From Scedosporium boydii (Eukaryota > Ascomycota > Sordariomycetes > Microascales > Microascaceae): a DNA stretch of 64,000 nucleotides. How positions within the stretch are numbered: the stretch's first letter is position 1; each line of letters begins with the position of its first letter. The stretch covers positions 62,001 through 126,000 of the forward strand of contig NJFT01000050.1 in the NCBI GenBank assembly GCA_002221725.1. Direction: 5' to 3'. The notes below the pieces were generated by a model that was not told where the DNA came from, did no database searches, and saw only the letters and a list, made by a program, of their open reading frames with translations. This document shows positions 33,280-45,375 of this stretch, in pieces. The position numbers and the translations under genes were made by a program.

Positions 33280-36200
33280 CTACCCAGCGTCGCGACCGTC
33301 CCCTGGACCCGACCTCGCAGGGAGGTTTCCCATGATCGCCTCCCGATCCTCAACAACCCCGATGGTGTAGACAAGAAGTCCATTCCGCTGGCCCTGGCCG
33401 GCGGCCGGGAACCTACCAATCCGGAACCTAGGACCATAAAAATGTCTGCCCAAAACCTCGTCCGACTGCCGCCCGGCCTCGTCGGGGAGGTAGTCAAGGA
33501 GCGGCGAGTCTGCTGACAGGCTTGCTACGCTCGCGATGCTTCCCGGGGGTTCGTGAAGCTTCACGTGCTTCGTAATCCGTATAGAAACGACTTGCAGGAC
33601 GAGTATGAGAGCGAAGATACTGATAGTCGCCCACGTCGCCCCTCGCTTCTGCAGTAGTCGGTTCGCCGTCTTACGAATGGAAGCCTCTATCGGCGCCGGC
33701 TGCTCCGCCGTAAAGGGAGGATACTTTGGGGAAGGTAAGTCGTCGTCAAATGTCCGGCGGATAGCGGGACTGTTCGCCGCCGCCGGCTTTCCTTCGTGGT
33801 TCAGGGTTTGGGCGCGGAGGATACCATGGTGCTTCTTGATGGCGGCGGCGACTTCGTCCTTCGCGGTCTCGGACCCCAGCTTCTCCAACGGCACCGACCA
33901 GCGCGAGGTCGTGAGCGAGTCGAAGAAGCCGTGGAGGAACACGTTGCGGGAGCGGTCGAGCTGCTCCGTGGACTCGTAGTCGAGAAAGTCGTATAGGGTT
34001 ATGGCGTCGCCGTGAAACCCGTGCGGCCGCGTCGACCCTTTCCGCAGCGTGGGTGGCCTCACTACGGTGTCCAGCCGCATCTTGGCGCCGATGAGCCGGA
34101 CATCCAGGTCCACTTCGCGGGCTACCTCGGAGCAGTTCAGCCCAGCTATGAAGAGGACTTGGTCGTCGGCACACGCACCCCAAATGTAATTCGTGAGCGG
34201 AATCCCCGTCACGCCGCACGACCTGGCCTGGGTACCGCCGCTGAGGACACCGCCAAAGTAGGTGTGGTTTCGGCATTGGATGTTCTTCAAGCAGCTCAAG
34301 CCCTTGCCACCGTAGTTTACGCTGAGGATGGGTAGTAGCGAAGGCGGTTCGGGATCGACCCCAATAGTCGCCGAGGTAGGCACCCAGGAACACTCCAGGT
34401 CGACCCTGACGGCTGGGACGCTTGCTTGTATCGCCATACTTGCGTTATCCCCAGAGCCGAAGTCTCCAGAGAGCATTGCCTGCCGATGGATGGCGTATTC
34501 CTCGTACGTCCACGATGGGAACGTCACGTTGGAGCTGGGCCCGACTAGTAGCATCCCTCCTATTACAGAGGGGGCTTCCAACGATACCGTTTCGGCGTCA
34601 TCCGAAGCAAACCATGTCTGCCGCTGTAGCTGAATCGGTCCTCTCCTCCCCGATCTCCACCGAGAATAGGGCGTTTGTGATGATGGGCAAAAGGATGGCG
34701 AGAAATGCAATGACTTTCGATAGCACCACGGTCCAGTTGCGATGTCGGATGGCCTTGTAGAGTACGACGGGGCCCCATGCGTTTGCGTACGACATTCCGA
34801 CGGCCTCGTCGAAAGATGATTCTCTGTTTTGCAGCGTGACCATGGGGTATAGAAAGCGGATGTTGAAGTCACAGCCCGTGAGGTAAATGGCAAGGGCTTC
34901 CATAGGGACGGTCGGAACGACTGTCCACCAGTAGTGCACGTACGGATTATCACCCGGGCTATGCAGACCTCCCGACGAATTGGACATGTCGTAGAGAACC
35001 GCAACAGCCACGATCAAGCCCACGATATAAAAAGCACTGGGCACTCGGATCCCCAATTTCAGGGACAAGGGCTGGAAGGTGTACGGCCGTTTCCCGCGAT
35101 CCCTGCCGGAAGGACTCTCCGATCCGGTTACCTCCAGGGCGTCGTCCCTAATGAGGTAGAAATAACTTTCGGGCGAGGGAGGCGGGTCCCGAACTACGGC
35201 CGCTCGGTATGCTGCTCCCTGTAGTGTCTTCTCCAGCGACGACAGGTTGCTGTCTCCTGTGCCTCGAAGCTCTTCAAGGAGGTTTGTGCTTTTCGCCAAG
35301 AGTGCGGCGCAGCCCGCGATTGTGTCTGGGTCCCGGGTGATGAAGGGAGAAAAGCCAATTTTCCGTGAGGCCTCAACTATCATATACGATGCCATGACGA
35401 CCATCAATAGGAGAACTCCAAACATGGACCACATTGTGCTTTCCTTTACCACTAGCCGCTGCTGCAGGACAACGCCGCGAGCGGCGCGAACTGCCAGCTC
35501 CGCTGACGGCTTCCTACTCAGGTAGTGGGATATTACGGACCCAGATGCGTCGATCCAAGCGCGTATGAGCTCTTCGAACCTGTCCTGTCGCAACAGATCC
35601 TGTACTGAGGGAACGCCTCCCCGCACCAGGCGCGCGCCGAGGCGATACGGGGAGAGAAAGAGGGTTTCCAAGTAGTCGGGGCCCGTGTGGATCTGCTGAT
35701 CATCGCCTTCTCCCCGCTAGTCGTTCCGAAACAAGGCTATAAATTTAGTCATGTCGCTGTCAAGCGTCGCATTACGCCTGGCTCTTTCCAGAAAGACGTC
35801 CACGTCCACCCCGTTTCGCAGCGATATGGGCGCTGCTTCGGCCAAGCTCAAGCTGACCTGGCACGCTACGGATGACGAGGCAACGTAGATGAACTCGTCG
35901 GGGGTCTTGTCCACCTCAATGACAGCGGCGATTATGGCTCCTCGTGTCGAATTCGAGCCCGTCCCTGGGAGGTTGCACACGCCCCTTTCCGAATAAAGCC
36001 AGAAGTAGTTCTTGCCATTCCCGGGCATATCGTATCTCGCTGCAGAAGAAATGACGTGGCGGAAAGAGTCACAATGGGACGAGTTGAGGTTCACGAACAT
36101 GCCATAGTAGTCCGGCATGGCGTCTTCGGTCCAGGGCTCCGTCGACACATCTAGGGGCGTGCACCGAGTATCGAGCCATGTCACGTCTGTCTCCGTCTCC

Positions 36201-37361
36201 ATAGATACATAGTCCCTAAACGACGACGAAGGCGGCGACACGATGCCCATGGACTGCATCGCATTCCCGATCCTGTGCACGATGGGAAGCGACATGTCCA
36301 GCAGCGCTATGCCATTGACCGTGGCGCCCGGTAGATTACGGCTGAAGACGGAGCCATCGGGAACAGTTATCGGCTCGAAGTGGTCATGCACAGTGAGCTC
36401 GACCCCCTCATCCATACGCAAGGTCTCCAGTTCGAGCAGGCCGGTAGAGAGAGTGATCTGGACAAAGAAGATCCACGACATTAGGGTGGACACCGTGACA
36501 AGGTAGTGACCGCGTCTTGTTGCGGCACACACGACCTTTGGCTGGGCCATCGTGGCATAGTCCAGGAACAGCACTCTCCAGGAATCGTTTTCCTGGCGCG
36601 TGTTGTTCTGAGAAGAGGACGGGCCTGGTTGATATGCCAATTCCATCCACGGTGTATACCTTTTAATCTAGTATTCCACTCGACGCCAGATGGATAAGAG
36701 AATTGTGAATACTAGATTTCCGCTCTGGGTCAGTCACGACCCCCCAAATGATTAACATCGATAATAATGTCATCTTACCAATTGTTGGGCTAAACATCCA
36801 GAGGTAATACAGCGATTCGTTGGCGGCAGTCAGCCCGTTTTGCTTTCTCGAGAAAACGTATAAGACGACGATGGCTACTGCCAACAGGAGAAAAGAAATG
36901 ACAAAGCCGGCGAGGACGCGTTTTCGGATGTATCGCGGATGCCAACCGTTGGGGACCTCCTCGGTTTGTTGGACCATGTTCTGGCCCGAGTCGTTGCCCT
37001 GGACGGGTAATATCTCAACCTGGGAACTCGCAGATGAGTCGAGTGCACTATTTCGATTCTGATGTGAAATTTCTGTATGGAGCGGACTGTCCGCACTTCC
37101 AGAGTCGCTGCTACGTTGAACGGAAGCCCCGTCACTCCCCGTATCGTCCTGAGCCGTGGCAGAGGAGGGCCGCGGTGGCTGATGCGTCGAGCCCGGATCG
37201 CTGGCAGCGGGGGCCGGTAGTCCTGAGGGGTTTTCATGTCCCGGGATGGACACGGAGTCATTTCGCTCGGGTTCCTCGGAGCTCTCTGCTGTCGACGCAT
37301 CTGATGATGGCCCCGATGGCGATGGCGATGCCGGTTGGGGGTTCTCATTCTCGCCTGCCAT
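33280..37361 (-). pseudogene. DUF3433 large membrane protein, broken by two TAG codons and a frameshift
   Basis: Starts at ATG 37361 with a ~150-residue Ser/Pro-rich cytosolic head. A first membrane helix (VISFLLLAVAIVVLYVFS) and YYLWMFSPTI follow. An intron (36712-36778, GTAAGA..CTAG) restores VFTILLSIWRRVEY. TAG at 36668-36670 then stops the frame, which continues IKRYTPWMELA as in the family. A second TAG at 35717-35719 sits between FIALFRND and RGEGDDQQ, in the same frame. Near 34636-34650 one extra base shifts the frame from FSVEIGEER to PIQLQRQTWFASDD. Downstream, Cys-bearing extracellular segments (CSWVPTSATIGV) and a last helix (ISIFALILVLQVVSI) remain. Function of DUF3433 proteins is unknown. 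Three lesions across an otherwise conserved ~1300-codon gene argue for a real pseudogene. Confidence 0.8.
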
Positions 37362-37944
37362 GGCTGCTACGGGCCGTGGGCTTGACAAAAGGAACTATGG
37401 GAAGGGTGTGCGAGAGAGGGACTCGGACGAAACGACGCGCGGACATGGTTAGGGTTTTACCCTCTCTTCGCCGGACCAGGCTGGCGCGTAAGTGTGGTCA
37501 ACAGGTGCAGCTGCGTCGTGGGTAGTGGGCACAGCCTGGCCAGTCTCGTGTCATCGCCACCGCCACTAGGCGATTGACTGGCTGATCTATTTCTGTCAAC
37601 GAAGCCAGTCCTGCAGGAAGATGCAATCAGCACCATCAACGCCATTCCTTGTGGTTTACGGCGGCCGGCCCCCTGTGCATCAGACTCCCAGTCGTCACGC
37701 GCCGTCAGATGCCGACTCCAAAATGGGGGACATTTCTCTACACATGTCTATTGGTTTATCCGCCGATCTGATGTACCCAGAAATCCCGGCCCCCATACAT
37801 AGCCCGCCACCCCACAAAACAAACCCCAGCCCTAAAACAACACTGGAGATCATCATCTCGAGCAACCATGAAATAGTGGCACTACAGCGACTGAATACTG
37901 GTATGTCCATTTCCGGAGTCAATCACTCCTCAAGCACTTGATAC
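37362..37944. other. Spacer between two minus-strand genes
   Basis: Upstream flank of the DUF3433 pseudogene and 3' flank of the FAD oxidoreductase gene. The short frames here are not supported. Confidence 0.5.
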
Positions 37945-39781
37945 TTACGTTGCAACTCTACAAAGACGACCGTCTTCATCCTCCTCATAAACCTCGCTTC
38001 CGACAGCAGTAACAGCATAAAACAGACTCTCCGGATCATACTTCCTCTTAATCTCCAACAGCCTCTCGTAATTCGCCCCATAAAAGTGCTCCTGGAAATC
38101 CTGCTGTCTGAAATTTGCCTCATTCAGATACGTTCCGGAACCGGGCGTTGCCGCCTCAAGCTGCGGCGAGATCGTGTCCGTCAACGCATCAGCCATGGCG
38201 TCCATCTTCGCCCTCGGCGCATCGAAATCCCATAATCCGACCACGATACAGTGAGAGACCGCTTCTCTCCAAGCCGGAAGGATGGCATTCGCCGCGACTG
38301 ACACGTTCCCGCTCACGTCGAGGGCTTGACACGCGAAGAAGAAATCGCCGCTCGCAGTGCCGTCTCGAAGGGCTTCCGTCACGGCGGCGTTGGCTTCGGG
38401 GTCCTCTACTACGGTGCGGGGGATGAGACGGCTGGATGTGACTTGGCCGGCGCTGAAGATGCCGTAGGGTAAGGGACCGAAGTCTCCGACGAAGTGGTCG
38501 AGAAATCGCGGCGATTCACGAGCTTGGAAAGAGAAAGGCACGCTGCGTTCGTCAAGTTCATCGAAGATTGGTTGGAGGAGAGCAATGATCTCGGCCGTTG
38601 ACTTTCCCGCGGCAGTCAAACTGAAGATGCTGAACGAGTTGTTGTAGACGGAGTAGAGCAAGGAAGTGTCTTGGGCTAGAATAGGTGGGAGTAAACTTTG
38701 GAATGCCCCAATGGCCTCCCAGTAAGCGTCTTGCCCAATCTCTGAGTCGTCGAACTGTAGGTGAGCTCCGCCGATGGGCCCATCTTTATGCAGTCTCGTG
38801 GTCATGCTGAGCACGACACCGTAAGTGCCTCCTCCACCTCCGCTGAGAGCCCAGTAAAGGTCCTGGTTTTCCGTAGGAGTAGCAATGAGATGCTCTCCTT
38901 CTGCCGTCACGACCTCCCATTCCAGGACGTTGTCGGCACCAAGCCCGTAAAGACTGCTTAGCGTCGAGTGGCCTCCGCCCATCGTGTAGCCACCTGCGAT
39001 GCCGACTGTTGGACAGGTGCCTCCAACGACCATATAACCGTGGTCATTCGCGACGGCATATGCCTCCCATCCCTGGACTCCCGCGCCAAGTTTCAGTGCT
39101 GGGCCGTTGTAATACTCAGACTCGTAGTCCTCAATGACCTTGGTCGATTCGAGGTTATGCGTCCAAAGGGCTAAGCCACCTTTGCCCGTGGACTTTCCGA
39201 GATAACTTGAGAAGAATTATCATCAGCCTCGGTATGCCACCGAAGACGAAAGCCGCAGGACTCACTCATGCCCGGTATTCTTTATCACCAGCCGGATGTC
39301 GTTTGCCTTTGCAAATTCGATTCCAGCAACAACGTCCTCTACTCCGGTAACATTGATAGAGTAACTGACGTACATGCCCAATTCGCAAGGCTTCTCAATC
39401 GGAGGATACGGATCACAACCTTGAGCAAAAGGCCAGCTGACCTCGCCCGGAAACGGGAAACTGAGATGCATTGTTAATCCCTGATCGCCACCCGGAGTGA
39501 TAATACTCGACTTACTGGGCTTGTGCAAAGTTCCACGTGTATTGAAGAGCCGCGCATCCCCCTGCGTCGTAATGTCCGTCGTAAGGACCCTCAGAATGAC
39601 AGATACTGCCAACGGGAATGGTCGCGATCAGACGTCCGCCAACAGTCCCATTCAACGAGCTCCAAAGCTCTTCCGACGGCCATTTCTCATCGCCCGGAAT
39701 GGGCTTGCATCCAGCAGCTTGGGCGGCCGCAGCCGTCATTAAAGCAAGCAAGCAACCAAGCGTTCTCCCGAAGTCCATCAT
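37945..39781 (-). CDS. Secreted FAD-linked oxidoreductase (berberine-bridge-enzyme-like)
   Basis: Exons are 39781-39516, 39460-39266 and 39205-37945, with introns of 55 and 60 bp; 573 residues. There is a signal peptide (MMDFGRTLGCLLALMTAAAAQA). The FAD-binding type-4 domain shows GMYVSYSINVTGVEDVVAGIEFAKANDIRLVIKNTGHD, where splicing creates the GHD. KSTGKGGLALWTH, GGTCPTVGIAGGYTMGGGHS, GADNVLEWEVVTAEG and ALSGGGGGTYGVV follow. The C-terminal BBE segment ends FYGANYERLLEIKRKYDPESLFY. Such enzymes oxidise alcohol or sugar groups or close rings in specialised metabolism, passing electrons to oxygen. The GHD His is a candidate site for covalent FAD attachment. Substrate unknown. No biosynthetic backbone gene lies nearby, so a wall- or sugar-related role is as likely as metabolite tailoring. 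Confidence 0.88.
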
Positions 39782-40087
39782 GGTCGCTCGAGTAAGGAAT
39801 TCAAGAATTCAAGAATTCTACTGTGGGCGACTTTGGACAGAGAGTGTAAAGCTCCGAGTTTCTTCTTTCGGATGATTTAAGTTTATCCATAGCTCTACGA
39901 TGCGCGAGTTCAGCCGGTGTTCGTTTGTATTTTATGGAGTTCATCAAAGCATGACGCGGCTTATTATGTCGACGGGTGTTTCTGTGTTTTGGCATCTTAA
40001 AAATTTCTCATCTATATGCGAAAGTGGGCGGGCTGGGTTAAAATTGAGGGACAGAAGTTAAAAACATCTCGACTACATAACACGTTT
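39782..40087. other. Short spacer
   Basis: Contains AATTCAAGAATTCAAGAATTC, a 10-bp direct repeat near 39798-39818, just upstream of the oxidoreductase start. The rest is AT-rich flank with no gene. Confidence 0.5.
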
Positions 40088-41542
40088 CTACTGCCTTTCG
40101 TGAACAGCTTGTACGAGAGCCTCCAAAGCCCTACGGTCGCCCTCCTCCGTATCCTGCGCACGATTCAACGTGGGGAGCACCGAATGGGGATCGTCGCTGT
40201 CCTCCGGGGACATGGGAGCTGGGTTATTGTTCCCAAACTCTAGATCGCCTGTACAAACGTCGGCCTGGATCCACGGGCTAGGGAGAAGGCCGCTATCGAA
40301 CGTGATGTAACGACCGGGAAAGAGGGTAGTCCCCAAATTCTCGGGCTCGCAAAACCGTAGGCCGTACTGCCTAACAGCGTCGAAGCGGAAGTCCGTAAGG
40401 CGGGACAGGTTCGTGCGTATTCCGTCGAAGACCTTTTCCCAAGTTCCCTCGTAGATGAAGACGGAGTGGGGGTAATCCGGATCGTCTATTGCGAAGCCGT
40501 ACGAACCGGGCGGGAGGGAGGTCCAGTCATGCGTTGGTACTGCCCATCTCTTGAAGCAATCTCCGTGAAATACCATGTGGGACACGACGAAGCACATGTC
40601 CAGCCGAAGGGAGGTAAGAGAGGCATGAGATAGGACCCAGTCGAATTGGTCGCTGTGGCCTATGACATAGTTGCCCAACGACAAAGTCTTTAGGTTCGGA
40701 AAGAAAAGGCCCTTGCCTTCAAAGTAGCCGGGGCATACACCCCAGCATTCATCGAAATAGAGGGTTAGGCTGGTAAGCTGATCAGAGAAGCAAGGGAGGA
40801 TGGCTTTTCGGAGGTACGGCTCAAACTCTCTGCGCTCGATGCGCTCTAAATCATGGTCTGGTCCAGCTTCGTCGTACTCATCGAGTATCAACAGATGAAC
40901 CTGTGTCATCTCCTTGATAACGTCCTTGAAGAGATCAGAGGAGTAGAACTCATCAAGTGGGGCGTTTTGCAAGTTTTTGAGAACCAGGGATCGGATGGGG
41001 GTGAGGTTGTTGTCCTGGTCGGCGGCGCGTTCCTTAAGGAACCTGAAAACAACCCTGAGCGTGTTCAATCTCGCGGGGATGAGTTCGATCCCATCGTCCC
41101 AGTGGAAGTCGTTCTCCACGCCGCGGCACTTGGAGGAAAAGCTCAGCTCCAGCGTCCTGAGGTTTGGCAGCCGGTTAATGCGACTGACAGCAAAAGTGAA
41201 GGAATTTGAATTGCACTCGTCATCCCAGACATCTTCATCGTCGCTTTCAGCGCTCTCGATGATGCTGTGCACAGTAACGCGCTTGGCCGCCGTCCGGACC
41301 GTCTCGTTGTTGACCATTTCGTGCCATCGGGTGAATTCCTCCTCGGCGTCGGGGTTTTGCAGGAGAGAGATATCCCTAAACAAGTGGTTGCTGGCGAGGT
41401 TGTTCCATTTGCGGCATACGAGTCGAGCATTGCAGATTGATTCAAAGTTGAGCCTTTTGGGCGCCCATTTCGGGTCGTCTGGGGCGATGAGATGTCCGAG
41501 GATGAGGCCTAAGACCTCTGGAGGTAAACTGTTTAGCTCCAT
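40088..41542 (-). CDS. F-box protein
   Basis: A single exon of 484 residues starting at ATG 41542. Upstream in-frame codons exist, but no better ATG. The N-terminus MELNSLPPEVLGLILGHL...NARLVCRKWNNLASNHLFRDISL is a standard F-box (residues ~1-55), which docks to Skp1 in SCF ubiquitin ligases. The C-terminal ~400 residues are leucine-rich and helical (LRTLELSFSS, LTSLTLYFDECWG, LKTLSLGN, LTSLRLDMCF), consistent with irregular LRR-like repeats that would bind a substrate. The tail is acidic. Substrate unknown; fungal genomes carry many rapidly evolving members of this kind. Intact. Confidence 0.85.
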   Translation of the reverse strand: MELNSLPPEVLGLILGHLIAPDDPKWAPKRLNFESICNARLVCRKWNNLASNHLFRDISLLQNPDAEEEFTRWHEMVNNETVRTAAKRVTVHSIIESAESDDEDVWDDECNSNSFTFAVSRINRLPNLRTLELSFSSKCRGVENDFHWDDGIELIPARLNTLRVVFRFLKERAADQDNNLTPIRSLVLKNLQNAPLDEFYSSDLFKDVIKEMTQVHLLILDEYDEAGPDHDLERIERREFEPYLRKAILPCFSDQLTSLTLYFDECWGVCPGYFEGKGLFFPNLKTLSLGNYVIGHSDQFDWVLSHASLTSLRLDMCFVVSHMVFHGDCFKRWAVPTHDWTSLPPGSYGFAIDDPDYPHSVFIYEGTWEKVFDGIRTNLSRLTDFRFDAVRQYGLRFCEPENLGTTLFPGRYITFDSGLLPSPWIQADVCTGDLEFGNNNPAPMSPEDSDDPHSVLPTLNRAQDTEEGDRRALEALVQAVHERQ

Positions 41543-42717
41543 TGATTTGCGGAGCGACTGAAGCAGCCAAGAGTGAAGAGTGAGGAGTGAGGATTGGTTG
41601 GGGATAATATGGTCGAGCAGGGATAATATGGCCGAGCAAAGCTGCGGCAGATACCACAATTGTATCAAGCTGAAGTCTAAAGATGAGGAGAAGCACAATC
41701 ACCAAGAGCTGGCCTCGGGCAAGGAAACCCCATGGCTGCCTGGCCTTCTCGTCCCACCATTGTCGTACGGCATTAACCGCATCGGGGAGCCAGAAGAGTC
41801 GTGCCTGGTACGACGCTGACTAACAATTCGAGGACCCATAGTCTTAGACTTTTAGGCAATGGCAAGGTCGATAAATGCCAGATATACGCATCGCTTTACC
41901 GTATGGTCGATCTAGTGCCGAGATGACAGAATCCGCATTCTAAGACGAGACGTTACTCGATATGTCATGCGGCCTTGGGGGATACGTGATTTTACACTCC
42001 TGCAAGGGCATATTCTCTGTGCAGCAGCACCGAGGTATCAGATTATTGTCTCATAGGGACCCAAGGCAGCGACTGAGCCGGTGAGAGATAGTATTGGACA
42101 ACCTACTGACTTGAATTACCCCGAGTACTTCCCCATACCCTAGGCACCGTACGTCATGGCCCGAATCGGTGTTTACCTTCTGCTAGGATATTAGGCCTAG
42201 CGCATCAGTTTAGCTTTGCCGAGGAAGCTGCTAGAGTTGTACGCATTATATATGGAGACGAGCTTGTCTGCTATCGAGTGGTATCAAAATATACCGACAT
42301 GGCCTGCTGTGGAGTTGTGTGTTCAGAACAGGCATGCACTGGAAGATAAGCGGGGTATAACACTTTTGAGAACCCGAGATGACAGGCTCTCCGTATTATG
42401 GTGATAGGATAGGCGGGGAACTAAGCTATAATACGTTGAACATATCTTATCTGACCTGACTCTATATGGTTCTCGATCTCGTCTGACGAACAGTCCAAAA
42501 TCTAAAAGAGGAAGGTGATGCGAGAATCGATCGATTCTGTATGTATACACCAAGCCCGGGTAAAATCCCCACCGAATGACAACCTCTGTACGCCTTTCTA
42601 GACACAGTCGGACTTGAGTGGTGAAAGACCAGGTCGGTCTATAAATTCACCTCGATTTCAACTGTTGACTTTCAGAAACAACTTCAGCACATCCTGCCAC
42701 TGCTCACCTTATTCTCC
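41543..42717. other. Spacer between divergent genes
   Basis: Serves as shared upstream region of the F-box (minus) and GFA (plus) genes. A 15-base repeat, GGGATAATATGG(T/C)CGAG, occurs twice at about 41600-41636. No gene is seen; the middle part is AT-richer. Confidence 0.5.
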
Positions 42718-43314
42718 ATGGCCTCCAACTCTGACCTCGGTCCGCTACCGAAAAAGATCACGGGGAGCTGCCTTTGCGGTAAAGTCGGCTACAGAATCGA
42801 CTTCCCCGAGAATCACAACTTCGTCAGAAATGTGCGATGAAAACCCCGACACCATGCGGTGTCTCGACTCTCGAGGTTCCTGCAACTAACATGCGAATAG
42901 AGCGGTACCTGCCAATGCACCCAGTGTCGCAAAAGCACATCCTCGCTCTTCTTCATCTATCAAAAAGTTCCTTACGCATCGGTGACATGGGCAACGCCCA
43001 CTGATAGCCTGAGGAATTATTATTGCACCAAAGGCAACGCTCGTGGATTTTGCAACCAATGCGGCACGTTTTTATATTGGCGTCGTGAGGCTGGTCCGAA
43101 CATCAGCATCGCGATCGGCACCATGGACCCGCTTTATCTCTTCGGCGAAGGATGGGAGGACTCGAACGGTGAGGTGCCTCGAGGGGGGTTCGGGAGACTT
43201 CTGGCGAGCGGGAGGGGCGGCCATGAATGGGTGCAGAATGAAATTCCGGGGGTGACGGACAATCTTGGGCTGCTGGGCGCTGGCGGGATTGGAGAACGGT
43301 TTCAATCGGAATAG
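42718..43314 (+). CDS. GFA (CENP-V/GFA) domain zinc enzyme
   Basis: Exons are 42718-42831 and 42901-43314. The 69-bp intron has branch CTAAC and acceptor ATAG; 175 residues. The zinc ligands fit the glutathione-dependent formaldehyde-activating (GFA) family: GSCLCGKV near the N-terminus, CQCTQCRKS right after the splice junction, then FCNQCGTFLYWR. The family is known for S-hydroxymethyl-glutathione formation in bacteria; most fungal members have no assigned substrate. The length is normal and the gene intact. It lies next to a RidA pseudogene, another small detoxification-type gene. Confidence 0.87.
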
Positions 43315-43549
43315 GACCAGAGCTATATACAGTGGAATCATACGCAAGTCGTCTCGCCGGTATTAAAGAATCCGGCCAATATCTCTGGCCATCTTCCTGC
43401 CCAGTTATATGTTTTACTTTTTCGGAAGATACCACAATCTGGTCTCCGTCACTTTCAACATCTGCTCTCTTGAATGCTGCAGAGCTCACTTTGTATACAT
43501 GCTCCCGGGACACTGTATCCGTTTATTCCCCATCGGCGCATTATCATTA

Positions 43550-44036
43550 TCATGCGGCCTCCTTCGCAGCGCCTTCAGGATCGTGAGCAACCACTTCAAT
43601 CTCGACTCTCATATCATCCTCGCCCAGACGTGTGACGCCTACACATGTCCAGATCGGCTGATGGTCAGGCATATACTTCCTGAAATTCCTCACCATGGCC
43701 TCCAGCGCCTCGTTATTGAGCGGAATATGGTAAGAATTGACGCGCTACACCTGCGACCAGCCTTTCCCGCCGGCATTTTTCAGGGCCAATTCAACGTTCT
43801 TGAATGCCTGGTCAATCTGGGCATTCGTCTCCTTGTAGAATTCCCCAGTCGCGGGATCCCAACCTCCTAGGTGCCGGTGAGCGTCTCGAAACATCATTCA
43901 TTCGCTTCGTGGGTGCAAACGTACCCTGTCCTGCGCATTAAATCCGGTCGCCTACACGGACCGCCTGGCTGTAATGGAAGTTGGCTTTGTTTCTCTGACC
44001 AACGCCATCGTATGCGTAATATTTGAGGTGCGACAT
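43550..44036 (-). pseudogene. RidA/YjgF-family pseudogene with two internal stops
   Basis: Exon 1 is 44036-43925, the 58-bp intron 43867-43924 (GTACGT..CCTAG) and exon 2 43866-43550. The frame reads SHLKYYAYDGVGQ and VGDRI, then TAA at 43938-43940, then CAGQGGWDPATGEFY, TNAQIDQAFKNVELALKNAGGKGWSQV, then TAG at 43745-43747. It continues RVNSYHIPLNNEALEAM, DHQPIWTCVGVTRLGEDDMRVEIEVVAH and a natural stop. The RidA family deaminates reactive enamines/imines. The end IWTCVGVTRLG lies where the catalytic Arg-containing strand occurs. Both stops sit inside conserved blocks, so this is a dead copy; everything else including splice sites is preserved. Confidence 0.8.
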
Positions 44037-45375
44037 GACTGTTTGACGCTTCGAGGTAGCGGATGTGGTCTAAGGAATGGGTTGTCGTCGGCAAAGTGTT
44101 GATTGCATGTGCTGTATCAAGCGGAAGAGAGGGGAAGGTTCAAATAAGGCCAGTATCAGTCCTCGATGAGGGTTTTATAATGTCTCGATCTCAGTGAGAA
44201 TCAGGAAGTGACATCATTGATATTGGATTGGATTACAAATAACAACCACTGGCGCTCAAACTGCGGTTCCGAAATCGTGCCATCTGTGGAGATCTCGTCT
44301 TTTACGATGAAGTCGGCCCGGCCATGCTTTCCACCAAAGACTTATATCTCGGCAAAGACCGAATTTGTTATGGTAGCATTTAGGATTCGCGATGTTCATA
44401 AAGGCCATCAATGTGTCGCCTTACTATATCCCCCAAGTCGTATGATTTTAGGCCAAAGAACATTGGACACTGGCCCGGATCGAAATAATAGCATCCAAAA
44501 TATTGTGCCTTGACCGAACTTGTCACTGGGGGCTGTCAGACGTGTGGGCTATACGTGATATGTTTGTTCGTGTCCGCCGAAGGTTGATGTCGTCTATTGC
44601 ATGATCTGGACTATCGAGCACAGTTCGGCCCAGACGACACGAGTATGCTCAAGGCAGCCGTAGCGTAGGTGAATCAACCTATTAACGCTCTGTGCCGCCA
44701 ACGATCAAGACAGCGATTCTAAGAATAGCCTCCCAGGAATACATCACAAGTGAATCCGCATCAGAGCCTGGACCGATTCTTGTCTTCTCGGAGAGAGTGT
44801 CCCGCTTGGGATGAGTGCGGACGCGATAGCAGTAGTACTAGAATAAGCGTGTCGGGGGCGCCCATGTCAAAGCATCCGTCGCCATCCAAAGTATTTCCAG
44901 AACCAAAGTTTCTATGATGCCCCGGCTTTTGATTGAACTTTCACTTTCACCTGCACATCGTTTCTGCCTATCGCTTGGCTGCGAAGAGAGGACACGTCAG
45001 CTTGGATCCCCTGTCGCTATGAAGCGCCAATGAACGAGTGCCAGAGTGTCGACTGGCCAGCACACATTTTGGTAAGGCTGAGAGGGCACCAAGTTAGCAC
45101 GCCCCCTCCTTGAACATGTTTGCCCGCTGTGCTAAATGGAAACATCCTAATTGGGTGTTCTACACCCAGCTCTTGGCTCTCTGTGTGACAGGAGCTACCA
45201 CTAAGCGTGTGTGCCACGCCTGCCATGCACAAGAGACGTGCATGTGATGGGTCAATGGTGAGTGTCCGGTTTGGCTCATAACATGCCGTTATAACCTTTA
45301 CGAGCACCCATATTACTTCGAACACGAAGGCGACACTACCTAACTGGAACAGTATTCTTCCAGCAGAAACCAAAT
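44037..45375. other. Long spacer, no gene
   Basis: Frames at 44208-44513 (plus) and 45017-45400 (minus) have no motifs, and the second overlaps the start of the next gene. The boundary between the decayed left part and the denser right part of the window falls here. Confidence 0.45.

Noticed and set aside
33146..35224. Overlapping plus-strand frames inside the DUF3433 region
   Set aside because: They are GC-driven shadows opposite the conserved minus-strand frame and carry no motifs.
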